Assembly (NCBI GenBank): GCA_020639115.1
Contig: JACKHG010000013.1
Span: 65,118-129,117 of the forward strand
Origin: Phycisphaerales bacterium
GTDB lineage: Bacteria > Planctomycetota > Phycisphaerae > UBA1845
Length of the DNA: 64,000 bases
Direction of reading: 5' to 3'
Made by a program: the position numbers and the translations under genes. The notes under the pieces are model-generated. The model was not told where the DNA came from and searched no databases. It saw only the letters and a program-made list of their open reading frames with translations. Below, piece by piece: positions 28,044 through 37,605 of the stretch. Every line of letters starts with the position of its first letter. Position 1 is the first letter of the stretch.

Positions 28044-29188
28044 GCGGCGTCCTGCACGTGCTCGACCGCACCTGCGGCTGGGAGCAGCGCATCGCCGTCA
28101 CCCAGCTCGCCGAGCGGGCCAGCGCCGCGTTTCCAGCCAGCGTCGGCTGCCTCGGAGCGCCGCCGCCCGGCTTCGATCCGGCATTTCCGCTCAACACCAT
28201 CACGCGCAGCCCCCGCTCGCCGCTGCTGACCACGCCGGCCCTGCGCCGCCACATGACCGACCACAACGTCGCCATCGTGCACGCGTGGGGATCCGATGCC
28301 CTCGCCCCAGCAGCCGCCGCTGTCGCCTCGGGCGGCGCGGGTGGCGCCCATACCCCGCGACTCGTCACCACCGTCTTCGACCCCGCCGTCACCGACGACC
28401 ACGTCCGGCTCATCCGCACCATCTGCACCGCGACGCCCACCGCGGTCATCTGCGCGGCAGAACGCGTCCGCCGCCGGCTCGTCGAACGCGGCGTCCCCTA
28501 CGAACACTGCGTCGTCGTGCGCCCCGCGGTCGATTTCTCCGCGATCAAGGCCGTCGACGCGCACGCGCTCCGTGCCGCCCTGACCATCCGCCCCGAAATG
28601 CGCTGGTTCGTGATCCCACCGCCCCTGCCCGGCCGCGACGGTGACTGCGCCGCCCTTTGGGCCGTGCTCATGCGCCGCTACCTCGACGAGCCGGTGCATC
28701 TCACCATTCCCGGCACCGGCCCGCGGATCGAGCGGCTCAAGGCCCTCACCGCCGTCTCCGGCCACCACGGCTCGGTCACCTTCTGCGGCGACGCCCACCG
28801 CTTCGAGGAGCTCTGCGTCGCCGCCGACGACCTCATACTTGGCGATATTTCGGAAATCCCCATGACGGCAGCCGCCTGGGCCATGGCCGGCAACACCCTC
28901 ATCTCCGCACCCGCCACCTACGCCATCAGCGAAATCCTCGCCAACGACCTCAACGCCAAGCTCTTCAAGGCCCCGGAGAACTGGCGCCGCCGCGCCGCCC
29001 GCCTCGCCGCCCGCCTCGACCACCCCCCCGACGCCGCCAAGATCCGCGACGTCGCCCGCGGCCAGGCCTACGAGGTCTTCAGCCGCCGCCGCTTCGCCCG
29101 CCAGGTCGAGCAGGTCTACACCAACCTCGCCGAAAACAAGCCCCCCGCCGAAGGCATCGGCGACCCCGCCCTCGTCGGCGCCGCCTGA
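28040..29188 (+). CDS. GT-B fold glycosyltransferase-like protein
   Basis: This 382-residue protein resembles GT4-type glycosyltransferases. It has an N-terminal Rossmann half with VAIVHAWGSDALAPA, a linker PYEHCVVVRPAVDFS (where GT4 enzymes have a VIPNGVD motif), and a C-terminal half with HLTIPGTGPRIERLKAL and VTFCGDAHRFEELCVAADDL. The usual C-terminal EGFGLP-type donor loop is replaced by ISEIPMTAAAWAMAGNTLIS, so donor binding may differ or be lost. It is coupled by ATGA to two lipoprotein genes. A cytoplasmic sugar-transfer role at the envelope is inferred. Confidence 0.7.
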   Translation: MSGVLHVLDRTCGWEQRIAVTQLAERASAAFPASVGCLGAPPPGFDPAFPLNTITRSPRSPLLTTPALRRHMTDHNVAIVHAWGSDALAPAAAAVASGGAGGAHTPRLVTTVFDPAVTDDHVRLIRTICTATPTAVICAAERVRRRLVERGVPYEHCVVVRPAVDFSAIKAVDAHALRAALTIRPEMRWFVIPPPLPGRDGDCAALWAVLMRRYLDEPVHLTIPGTGPRIERLKALTAVSGHHGSVTFCGDAHRFEELCVAADDLILGDISEIPMTAAAWAMAGNTLISAPATYAISEILANDLNAKLFKAPENWRRRAARLAARLDHPPDAAKIRDVARGQAYEVFSRRRFARQVEQVYTNLAENKPPAEGIGDPALVGAA

Positions 29189-29247
29189 TCGCTATTGGGA
29201 ATTACATAAACAACCAGAGCCTCGCCCAACGGCGCGCCAACGCGTGA

Positions 29248-29619
29248 TCAGCGCTCGTCACCCAGCGCCCGCTCGAACAGCGCCGCCAATCGCTCGTCTT
29301 CGATTCCCGCCGCACGACCGATCTGCACCCCCTCCGCAAACCGCGCCGCAGCCGCCTCCGCCGCGTTCCGCTCAGCCGCCGCCACACCGCCCTGCGTCAC
29401 GAACACGCCCCGCCCCCGCCGCGTCGCGATCAGACCCTCCCGCTCCAGCGCCTGATACGCCCGTTGCACGGTGTTCGGATTCACCGCGCAGCGCAGAGCA
29501 GCCGCCCGCACCGACGGCAGCATCTCGCCCGCTTGATAAACCCCGGCTGCGATCGCCTGGCGAAAATGCGCGACAATCTGCTCGAAAACCGGAACGTGAC
29601 TCGCAGGATCGATATGCAT
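29248..29619 (-). CDS. GntR-family regulator, YtrA subfamily
   Basis: This 123-residue protein has a GntR winged helix (VFEQIVAHFRQAIAAG, LPSVRAAALRCAVNPNTVQR, AYQALEREGLIATRRGRGVFV) and only a short helical tail, as in YtrA-type repressors. These dimers usually control an adjacent ABC transporter and themselves. No ABC gene is beside it here. A perfect 9-bp inverted repeat lies 10-33 bases upstream of the ATG and probably serves autorepression. Confidence 0.88.
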   Translation of the reverse strand: MHIDPASHVPVFEQIVAHFRQAIAAGVYQAGEMLPSVRAAALRCAVNPNTVQRAYQALEREGLIATRRGRGVFVTQGGVAAAERNAAEAAAARFAEGVQIGRAAGIEDERLAALFERALGDER

Positions 29620-29628
29620 ATCGTGCCA

Positions 29629-29652
29629 ACTGTACTATTGATCTAGTACAGT
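29629..29652. promoter_or_regulatory. Perfect palindromic operator upstream of the GntR gene
   Basis: ACTGTACTA-TTGATC-TAGTACAGT: 9-bp arms with a 6-base spacer. It covers the expected promoter or leader of the minus-strand GntR gene. The arm TGTACTA/TAGTACA fits the kind of palindrome bound by YtrA-type GntR proteins. Confidence 0.7.
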
Positions 29653-29874
29653 ATGACACCGCTCGCGACACTTGTCAATCCGCACCGCGCACCCCGCACG
29701 CCAGCCGTGCGCAAACCCTGCCCTCCCCGGCAAATACGCAGAAAACGGTCAGGGTGTCCAACCACACCCTACCCACTATCATCCTGCCCCATCCGCATGG
29801 ACGATGAGTTAGCTTGGGCTGATGACGATGATGGCCATGGATGCGACAGACTCGAAATCCACAGGGGCGCGCCA

Positions 29875-30600
29875 ATGACCCAGGTGCACCCCTTTGACGC
29901 CTACGTTCAGGCCCAAAGCGACAATCTGCGCGTCGCGCACGCCGCTCTGCTCTTCGCCCTCGACCGCTTCCCCGACATCGCCGTCGACGAATACCTCAAA
30001 CGCCTCGACCACCTCGCCGACCGCGTCGCCACCCATAACCCCACCACGCCCGAGGACCGCGTCTCCGCCCTCCAGGAAGTCCTCGTCCGCCGCCACGGCC
30101 TTACCGGATGCACCAGCGACTTCTGCGATCCCTGCGGCAGCTACCTCAACCGCGTCCTCGACCGCGGCCACGGCCTGCCGATCGCCCTCTGCGCCGTCTG
30201 GCTCGATGTAGCCGCTACCCTCGGCTGGGAGCTGCACGGCGTGGGCATGCCCGGCCACTTCCTCATCGCCTGCCCTTCAAGCGGCCCTGAACGGATCTTC
30301 ATCGATCCCTTCGGCGGTGGTAAAACCCTCGACCGCAGCGGCTGTGCCGAGCTCCTCTGCCGCTGCTTCGGCCAGACCGTCGAATTGGCGGAAAGCCATC
30401 TGGCCCCGGTTTCCGACCGCAGCCTCCTCTCCCGCATGCTCTGCAACCTGCGGTCCCTTTACTGTGCCTCCCAGCATTGGCGCTTCGCCCGAACGGGTGC
30501 TCCAGCGGCTCCTCGCATCATCCTTGTAACAGCGAACTGGTCGAGGAAATCAGCCGGATGCGCGCCTTGCCTGCAAGAGCAGAACGGACCGCTGGTCCCC
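29875..30600 (+). pseudogene. SirB1-like transglutaminase-fold protein, frame broken near its 3' end
   Basis: From the ATG at 29875 (an upstream ATG at 29797 is also possible) the protein follows the SirB1 family: DRFPDIAVDEYLKRLDHLADRV, SYLNRVLDRGHGLPIALCAVWLDVA, GVGMPGHFLIACP, FIDPFGGGKTL and SRMLCNLRSLYCAS. From about 30480 the expected tail helices continue in other frames: ERVLQRLLAS in frame +2, then SELVEEISRMRAL in frame +3. Two single-base indels explain this, so the 3' end is approximate. SirB1 proteins have a transglutaminase/tetratricopeptide fold and no firm function. Type is given as broken, but assembly error is the likely cause. Confidence 0.65.
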
Positions 30601-30707
30601 TGCTCCGCACGCCGTCACCATCTCGACAGATCACAAAAAATCTGCCAGAATGTGCTGTTCTGTCCTCGACACGGCCAGGAGGCATTGAATAATTACGCCA
30701 CAAACGC

Positions 30708-32855
30708 ATGAAAACCGACCAACTCGTCAAACTCGCCGCCAGCAGCAACATCAAGGATGTCGAAGAAAGCGTGGCTCGGCTCCTCGAAACGAATTCGACG
30801 CCGACGCCTGGGAACGCCGGGCCAAGGTGCTCAAGGCGGCTCGCCGATCGCGACAATGAGGCGGCAGCTGGAAGCGCTCGCCACGACCGCTCTGGGTCCC
30901 TTCAACGGCTCCGTCAGGCCCGCCGACGCATCCGCCCAGCCGGCGCTTCCTCCTCGCGGTCAGAGCGGCGACGCCCTGCACGCGCCGTGACCGGGCTCTA
31001 CCGCTCCGCGTACGCCGACGTGGAAGGCCTCGAATCACTCCTGAGCGAAGCCGGCGTCGCCGGCGGACGACCACCGCCGCGCCTGCGCACTTTCATGGAC
31101 GTGTACCTGCCTGCAGGGGGCGCGTGCCTCACGCACCGTCACGGGCGCAGCCGTGCGTGTCGGAAGCGTCGACCGCGATTCCTGGACCATTGACGTCCAC
31201 GACGTGCACGCCTGTTATCTCCGCCGTCGAACTGGCGGACAGCTACCGCACCCGCGGACGAGGACGACTTCAGCGTCATGGCCCGCTTCGATCCGCCGCG
31301 TCTCACCGCGCTCCTCCAGGATGACCCCGGCGGCGTCGTCGAAGGTATCCTCCGCGGCAACAGTCGTGGGATGACCAGCGACGAGCTCGCAGCTGCTCTC
31401 GCCGCAGTTCATTCCGGCCAAGGTGGAGCAAGTGGTGGACGCGGGCCGCTCGGCCCTGCACTTAACCGCCACGTGCAGATCGAGGGCCGCTTGCCGTACT
31501 ACCTCAAGTATGATCCGACCCACCTCACGCTCGACGGAAACAGGCGGCGGCTCGCCAGGCCCTGACCGCGTCGCAGGCTCACCTCGTCGAGCAGTACGTC
31601 CAAAGGCCTGCAAGGCCCACAAGCACGTAAGTGGACACCGAGCTGCTCAAACGGGTCCGCCAGAAGGTCGAGACCGCGCCCAGCGTATGAAAGCAAAGGG
31701 GCGGCCTTCGAGCTGCCCTACCTCGTCTCCCAGCCATCGCGGGATGCCGACGAAGCCGAGGACGCCGACGCGGCCCGTCATCGCGCGGCGCGCCGCCGAT
31801 CCGGTCGAGGCCATCCTCGCCGTGACCGACGCCTCGCCACTGCATGCCGCCTGCAAGGCTCTTCCGAGATTCCCATCCACAGGACCTGGTCGGCGCCTCA
31901 AGCGCCTGCTGCCGCACGCGCGCCGCTGCGCGTCGCGGACGATCTCGCCAGCATCTCATCGAGATGGGCAGCGGCAACGACTGCTTCCGGGAACTCGCCG
32001 ACGAGATCCTCCGCGAGCCGTGCGCTCAACGAAGCCTGCTCTGGCTGTGGAACGGCCCCGGACCGAGACGGCCCGCGTGTCCATCCGCTCGCCACGATTC
32101 TCACGCATGCTCGCCGCCCTCGGCGAGGTCCAGCGCGACGACCGCCTCACCCGCGAGCGCATCCGCCAGATCACCGGCAACAACCGCGACGTGCTCAAGG
32201 CCCGCCGCTTCGAGCGCTTCCGCGCGATGCTCGAGCAGATCGAGCCCGGCGTGGCCGCCGCGATGCGCACCCAGATCCAGCGGCTCGACAACCTCGCCCG
32301 CACCGGCGACGACCTGCTCAAGCTCATCCGCGAGCAGTTCCCGCAGCTCACCGTGGTCGAGCCGCGCTGCCGCGCGGCTCCAGGAGGACGCTCTCTTCGC
32401 GACCGAGGCCGGCTACAACAAAGCGCGCCGAGCTCGAGGAGCTGGTCAACGTCAAGATCAGGGAAAACGCAATTGCGATCGGCCGCGCCGCCGAACTGGG
32501 CGACCTCTCCGAAAACTCCGAGTACAAGTTCGCCCTCGAGGAACGCGACCTGCTCCAGGCCCGCCTCGCCCAGATGCAGAAGGAAATGGACCTGTTTCGC
32601 CCCCTCAAGCCCGGAGGCATCCCACCGACCATGCCGGCATCGGCTGTCGCGTCGTCCTCGAGCACGTGGTGAGCAGCACGCGCCGGAAGTCACGCTCCTC
32701 CGGACCGTGGGAGCCAACCAGGACAAGCGCATCTACAACTACCGCACGCCGCTCGCCCAGTCGATCCTCGGCACGCGCGTCAGGAACACCACCAGGTGGA
32801 GTTCTTCGACCCGCCAGGCGAATACCGCGTGACGGAAGTCCACAGCGCCATCTGA
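30708..32855 (+). pseudogene. Large GreA/GreB-family transcription elongation factor, many frameshifts
   Basis: The start MKTDQLVKLAASSNIKDVEE at 30708 leads into a long N-terminal extension. The GreA coiled coil is clear near 32430-32600 (ELVNVKIRENAIAIGRAAEL, GDLSENSEYKFALEERD), and the C-terminal FKBP-like domain reads across two frames (VTLLGPWEANQDKRIYNY-like, AQSILGTRV, EFFDPPGEYRVTEVHSAI) up to the TGA at 32853. GreA proteins rescue backtracked RNA polymerase; this one would be about 715 residues rather than 160, a layout seen in planctomycetes. At least eight frame changes occur, while codon content stays coding-like. I favour sequence error over a true pseudogene. Confidence 0.65.
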
Positions 32856-32888
32856 AGCCGCAACCGAGCCGCCGTAAAGGTTCGGCTT

Positions 32889-33002
32889 CAGCCGCACCCG
32901 TAAGGAAGCGGAATTCAGAGCCGCGCCCGTAAGGAAGCGGAAATCAGAGCCGCGCCCGTAAGGAAGCGGAATTCAGAGCCGCGCCCGTAAGGAAGCGGAA
33001 TT
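32889..33002. repeat. Tandem array of a 29-bp repeat (about four copies)
   Basis: The unit CAGAGCCGCGCCCGTAAGG followed by AAGCGGAATT is repeated: a first variant copy at 32889-32915, then full copies at 32916-32944, 32945-32973 and 32974-33002. Copies differ by one or two bases. There are no spacers, so it is not a CRISPR array. Related single copies occur at 57678-57702 and, more distantly, at 43976 and 46168. It lies between convergent genes. Confidence 0.85.
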
Positions 33003-33022
33003 CAACCGGCGCCGCCGCCCGC

Positions 33023-35983
33023 TCACGGCAACCACGCGTAGGCCCGCTGCAACGCCCGCGCGTCCTCCAGATCGACGTCGCCGTCCGCGTCCAGATCCGC
33101 CCGCGCGCAGCATCCTCCCACCACCGCGCCGTCGGGCCCGCTCAGGCAGTTCACGAACGCATCCATGTCCAGCAGGTCGACGATTCCGTCGAGATTGAAG
33201 TCCACCGGACCACCGGCCTCACACTCGTCCGGCAGCGCATTGGCGTTGCAGTCGCTGCTGCCGGCGTCCAGGTCGCAGCCATCCGGGGAACCGTTGCCGT
33301 TGCAGTCCGGGGCGCCGCTCGCGAGGTACACGTTGTCAATCTGCCAGCCGAGCGTCCCGCTGACGAACGAATCGCTGGACAGCTCGAATGCCACGACGAC
33401 GCTCTGCCCGCCGAAACGGTGCAGATCGACGATATGCGTTTCCCAATTGCCGCTACCCCCGCTCTCCTGCCATACCACCTGGCCGTTCACCCGCACCGCA
33501 GCGAAATCGTAACCGGCCTCCGTCGCGAGCCGCGAACAGAACGACAGCGCATTGTTCCCGTAGCCCAGCACCACCGATGGCGCCGTGAGCATCCCCGCCT
33601 CGTCGTCGCCGTACGCACACGTGATCGGATCGCCGGCGTACATCCATCCCGCCCCGCCGCAATCCGGCGATGCGGCGCCGCACGCCGCACCCGCCTGCAT
33701 GATCCCGCTCGCCGACCAGCCCGCCGGCAGCCCGCTCTCGAACGTCGCGTCCAGCAGCACCCCGTACAGCGCCGTGTCGCATTCGTCCGGCGTCCCGTTG
33801 CCGTCGCAGTCCACACTCGTCCCGCCCAGGATATCGCACTCGTCGAGAATCCCGTTCCCGTTGCACGTCGCACTCGCCACGGCGTAGTCCAGCGTCACCT
33901 GGATGTATGTCCCCGACCCGCAGAGCGTCGGATTCACCGCCGACGTCGCGACCATGTCGATCGTCGCGTTGCCGCCCGCCACCAGCGCGTTGAACGTGGC
34001 TGCCGGAATGCTGATCGCGTCCGTGTCCGGATCCGCCGGACAGTCCGAGCCGTCATTGAACACCGTGCCGATCGGCGACCCGTTCAGGGCCACGTCCACC
34101 CACTCCGAAGATGAACTGAAATCGCCGATCGTCGCGAACCGCACCGTCACCGGCCCGAGCGCCTCCGGCGGCGCCACGAACGTGTGCGTCTGCGGATTCC
34201 CCGTCCCGATCGGCGTCAGCGCCGGCGAATTCACGTTGAACGCGGAGCCTATCTCGCACTCGTCGGGCGTCGCATTCCCGTTGCAGTCGGCGCTCGTCCC
34301 CGCGGCAATGTCCACGTTGTCCGCGATCGCGTTCCCGTTGCAGTCCGCCTGGTAGTTGAACGTCATGCTCGCGCCCGCGGCGCTGATGCTCCCGATGCTG
34401 ATGTACGTCGGATAGACGTTGCCGCCCTGGTAGGCGTCCGTGTCCGGCACGGTCTGCGGCCCGATCGCGGACACGCCGCCCGCATGGTACAGCTCGTCGC
34501 CCTCGCCCCGATGCAGGCCGCGCTCCAGGTCGTAGTTGCCGTCCGCCTGCAGCAGCGCGACGCGGTAGTGGTTGTTGTTCTGCGGCCACCCCGCCTGTCC
34601 GGGATAACCCTCGTCGGTGTTGCAGCACTTCGCCTCGTCGATGTGCCAGATCGCCAGCCCGCCCTGCGGCATCGCCACGTCGTAGCCGACCGGTTGGCGA
34701 TTCTCAATCAGCAGGTACTCGCCGCTCGGATATCCCGCGTCGATCCGGTAGACCGTCGGCGTCGTCTCCACCTGCGGCAGGGTGTAGCTGCCGTAGCCGG
34801 TGATCACCGTCGGCGTCACCCAGCCCAGAAACGCCTTGCACCACGCCGAAAAGTGCGGCGGGTGCCACTGCGTGAAGTCGAAGCCCCACGAGTTCGCCAT
34901 CATGCAGTACGAACCGATCCCCTCGCCCCCGCCGCTCGTGTCGTACAGGTCGGGCAACCCGAAGAAGTGACCCGTCTCGTGCACCGCCACCCCGATCCGG
35001 CTGATCTCCGTCCCACTCGTTCCCCACAGCGCCGGCTCCGTGTGGTAGTCGTAAACCTTCACGAGCTGCCCCGCGCCGTTCACGTCGCTGCTGAACCACT
35101 GCCCCGCGGGCAACTGCCACAGCGACCAGCGGTGCGACCAGATCCAGTCGCCCCCGCCGCCGCCCGTCTCCGCGCCGTACCCCGAGTGGATGATGCTGAT
35201 CGCGTCGACGTACCCGTCGTTGTCCTGGTCGAACGCTCCGAAATCCACCAGCGCATCCACCGCGTTGAGCGCATCCTCCACCATTCCCTGCGGGTTCGTC
35301 GGATACGAGCCACCCAGCCCGCTGGTCCCGTTGGCGTAGTACGCCTCCGGGTGCGGCAGCGTGACCCAGGCCGCGACCGTGCTGTTCACCGTCAGCGTGC
35401 CGTACGAGTTTTCCAAAAAGCAGTCGCGCACGCTGCCCGTCGGCGCCAGCACCGGATCACCCCCCACCGCGTTCCACAGCACGTCGTAGTCCGCCGCCGC
35501 CCGCGTGTGCACGCCGAGGGTGTGGTCGCTGAACTTGCAGAGCACGACGAGGTTCTTCACCGCACCGCCCTGCCGCGTTTTCGTCGCGGCTGATCGGGGA
35601 CGGTCCACCGGCTCAACCAGCGCGGCTGCGCGGTGCTCTGCACGCACGCGCGCCGCCGGCAGCACCCCGGGCACAAGCCCGACGGCTGCCGGATCGGCCT
35701 TCCCCACCGCCCATTCCGTCGGCGCCAGTTCCCCGTCGTCATCGAGCGACGCGTACACGTACGCGCCGTGCGCCGTCACCACGGTGTAGCCGTCCAGGTC
35801 CGCGTACCAGTGGAAATACTCGTCGCCGAAGACGCGCAGGGTAACCACGCTCCCGTCCGGCTGACGCAAGTCCACGGGCTCAGGATTCGCCGGCATCGCC
35901 TCCGCTCCGCGCGGAGCGAACGCCAGCACGGCAACGAGCATCGGAATTGCTGCGAAACTGCGGACATGGGGACGCGGACGCAT
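33023..35983 (-). CDS. Secreted M6-family metalloprotease with Ca-binding repeats and dockerin-like C-terminus
   Basis: This 986-residue protein starts at the ATG at 35983, which gives a signal peptide (RPHVRSFAAIPMLVAVLAFAPRGAEA). The zinc site HETGHFFGLPDLYD lies near residue 335, in the style of immune inhibitor A. After it come repeated Asp/Asn loops (DCNGNAIADNVDIAAGTSADC, CNGNGILDECDI, CDGNGTPDECD), a jelly-roll-like segment, and a final pair DFNLDGIVDLLDMDAF and DLDADGDVDLEDARAL. I infer a secreted, calcium-dependent protease held at the surface. The longer frame to 36136 is not supported. Confidence 0.87.
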   Translation of the reverse strand: MRPRPHVRSFAAIPMLVAVLAFAPRGAEAMPANPEPVDLRQPDGSVVTLRVFGDEYFHWYADLDGYTVVTAHGAYVYASLDDDGELAPTEWAVGKADPAAVGLVPGVLPAARVRAEHRAAALVEPVDRPRSAATKTRQGGAVKNLVVLCKFSDHTLGVHTRAAADYDVLWNAVGGDPVLAPTGSVRDCFLENSYGTLTVNSTVAAWVTLPHPEAYYANGTSGLGGSYPTNPQGMVEDALNAVDALVDFGAFDQDNDGYVDAISIIHSGYGAETGGGGGDWIWSHRWSLWQLPAGQWFSSDVNGAGQLVKVYDYHTEPALWGTSGTEISRIGVAVHETGHFFGLPDLYDTSGGGEGIGSYCMMANSWGFDFTQWHPPHFSAWCKAFLGWVTPTVITGYGSYTLPQVETTPTVYRIDAGYPSGEYLLIENRQPVGYDVAMPQGGLAIWHIDEAKCCNTDEGYPGQAGWPQNNNHYRVALLQADGNYDLERGLHRGEGDELYHAGGVSAIGPQTVPDTDAYQGGNVYPTYISIGSISAAGASMTFNYQADCNGNAIADNVDIAAGTSADCNGNATPDECEIGSAFNVNSPALTPIGTGNPQTHTFVAPPEALGPVTVRFATIGDFSSSSEWVDVALNGSPIGTVFNDGSDCPADPDTDAISIPAATFNALVAGGNATIDMVATSAVNPTLCGSGTYIQVTLDYAVASATCNGNGILDECDILGGTSVDCDGNGTPDECDTALYGVLLDATFESGLPAGWSASGIMQAGAACGAASPDCGGAGWMYAGDPITCAYGDDEAGMLTAPSVVLGYGNNALSFCSRLATEAGYDFAAVRVNGQVVWQESGGSGNWETHIVDLHRFGGQSVVVAFELSSDSFVSGTLGWQIDNVYLASGAPDCNGNGSPDGCDLDAGSSDCNANALPDECEAGGPVDFNLDGIVDLLDMDAFVNCLSGPDGAVVGGCCARADLDADGDVDLEDARALQRAYAWLP

Positions 35984-36289
35984 GGTCGACCTTTCAATGG
36001 AGCAGGACTGTCCGAGTAGCGGAGCGCCGAACGGCGCAGGTAACGGCTGGTAGCGCGACGACGGCACGCCGTCACGCGTGCGCGTGGATGGACCACCCAT
36101 ATCCGCGACTCTAGCGAATCGCGCAGAGCGGTTCAATCGTGAGCGCCCGAATTATGACCTTGGGTGAAAATCAAGGGATGCATGCGGACGGCACGGACAC
36201 ACGCCGGACAAGATCCGCCCCCCAAGCGCCAGCCGTCACGTCAAGCCACTCCGGCGTGACGGCTGCCGCCTGGGCCGTTCCGGGCGGAC

Positions 36290-37450
36290 CTACGACGCCT
36301 TGCGCTGCGCAGTCCGCGCTTTGGCCGGTACAGGTTTCACGCTGGCCGCCGGCGCCGCCGCGCCGTCACTGCCTTTTTTTGCGGAGTCCTCCTTCTTCTC
36401 GTCCTCCGCATCCGGCGCGCTCGCCTTCGCCTTCTCGCTGGCGGCGTTTGCATCCGCGAGTCGCTTGGCCAGCACCGCCGCGCGGACCTCCTCGAACAGG
36501 TCCGGATTGTCCTTCATGAACGTCTTGACGTTCTCACGCCCCTGGCCGAGCCGCACGTCCTTGTAGCTGAACCACGCGCCGCTCTTCTTGACGAGGTCCT
36601 CCTTGAGCGCCAGGTCCAGCAGGTCCCCCTCGCGACTGATGCCGCTGTCGAACATGATGTCGAACTCCGCCTCGCGGAACGGCGCCGCCACCTTGTTCTT
36701 CACCACCTTGCAGCGCACGTGGTTGCCGATGACGGTGTCCGCCTCCTTCAGCGAACTGATCCGCCGCACGTCCACCCGCACGCTGCTGTAGAACTTCAGC
36801 GCCCGTCCGCCCGGCGTCGTCTCCGGGTTGCCGAACATCACCCCGATCTTCATGCGGATCTGGTTGATGAAAATCACGATGCAGTGCGTCTTGCTGATCG
36901 CCGCCGTCAGCTTCCGCATCGCCTGGCTCATCAACCGGGCCTGCAGCGCGACGTGCGTGTCGCCCATCTCGCCCTCGATCTCGGCCTTGGGAATCAACGC
37001 CGCCACCGAGTCGATCACGATCACGTCGATCGAACCGCTGCGCACCAGCAGCTCCGTGATCTCCAGCGCCTCCTCCCCCGAGTTCGGCTGGCTCACCAGC
37101 AGGTTCTCGAGGTTGATCCCGCACTTCTTCGACCACGTCGCGTCCAGGGCGTGCTCCGCGTCGATGAACGCGCACACCCCGCCCAGCTTCTGCGCCTCCG
37201 CGATCACGTGCAGCGCCAGCGTCGTCTTGCCCGACGACTCCGGGCCGAAGAACTCGACGATCCGCCCCCGCGGCAGCCCCCGCCCGCCCAGCGCCAGGTC
37301 CAGCGCCAGCGAGCCCGTCGGAACCCCGTCCAGGTTCGTCTCCATCCGGTCGAGGTTCATGATCGCCCCGTCACCGTACGCCTTGTGGATCTGCTGCAGC
37401 GTACGATCCAGTGCCTGCTTCCGCTTGCTGTCGGTTTCCGCGCTCATCAT
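36290..37450 (-). CDS. recA: Recombinase RecA
   Basis: This 386-residue protein catalyses ATP-dependent strand exchange and activates SOS cleavage. The P-loop GPESSGKT lies near 67-74, with VIVIDSVAALIPKAEIEGE, loop region GVMFGNPETTPGGRALKFYSS and the expected C-terminal helices. The last 55 residues are a Lys/Ala/Asp-rich tail. I chose the ATG at 37450 because GGAG precedes it by five bases; a GTG at 37465 is in frame. No LexA-type box was recognised upstream. Confidence 0.96.
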   Translation of the reverse strand: MMSAETDSKRKQALDRTLQQIHKAYGDGAIMNLDRMETNLDGVPTGSLALDLALGGRGLPRGRIVEFFGPESSGKTTLALHVIAEAQKLGGVCAFIDAEHALDATWSKKCGINLENLLVSQPNSGEEALEITELLVRSGSIDVIVIDSVAALIPKAEIEGEMGDTHVALQARLMSQAMRKLTAAISKTHCIVIFINQIRMKIGVMFGNPETTPGGRALKFYSSVRVDVRRISSLKEADTVIGNHVRCKVVKNKVAAPFREAEFDIMFDSGISREGDLLDLALKEDLVKKSGAWFSYKDVRLGQGRENVKTFMKDNPDLFEEVRAAVLAKRLADANAASEKAKASAPDAEDEKKEDSAKKGSDGAAAPAASVKPVPAKARTAQRKAS

Positions 37451-37605
37451 CGTTTCTCCGCTCACTCGACCGGCTCGATCCGCCGCCCGTCTGGTCCCTG
37501 ACGATTATTCCGTCCTTGAATTCCCTATGCCGCCCTCGGCCCTGCTGCCCCGGAGTCAGGCCCCGGTGGCCATACCTCGGAACCGCGACCCGCAACGGCA
37601 ATCCG

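Noticed and set aside
31000..32800. Several separate small genes instead of one GreA-like gene
   Set aside because: Fragments in different frames line up as one continuous protein with a GreA C-terminus, and none has its own start signal.
32889..33002. CRISPR array
   Set aside because: The 29-bp units are directly adjacent with no spacers, and no cas gene is present.
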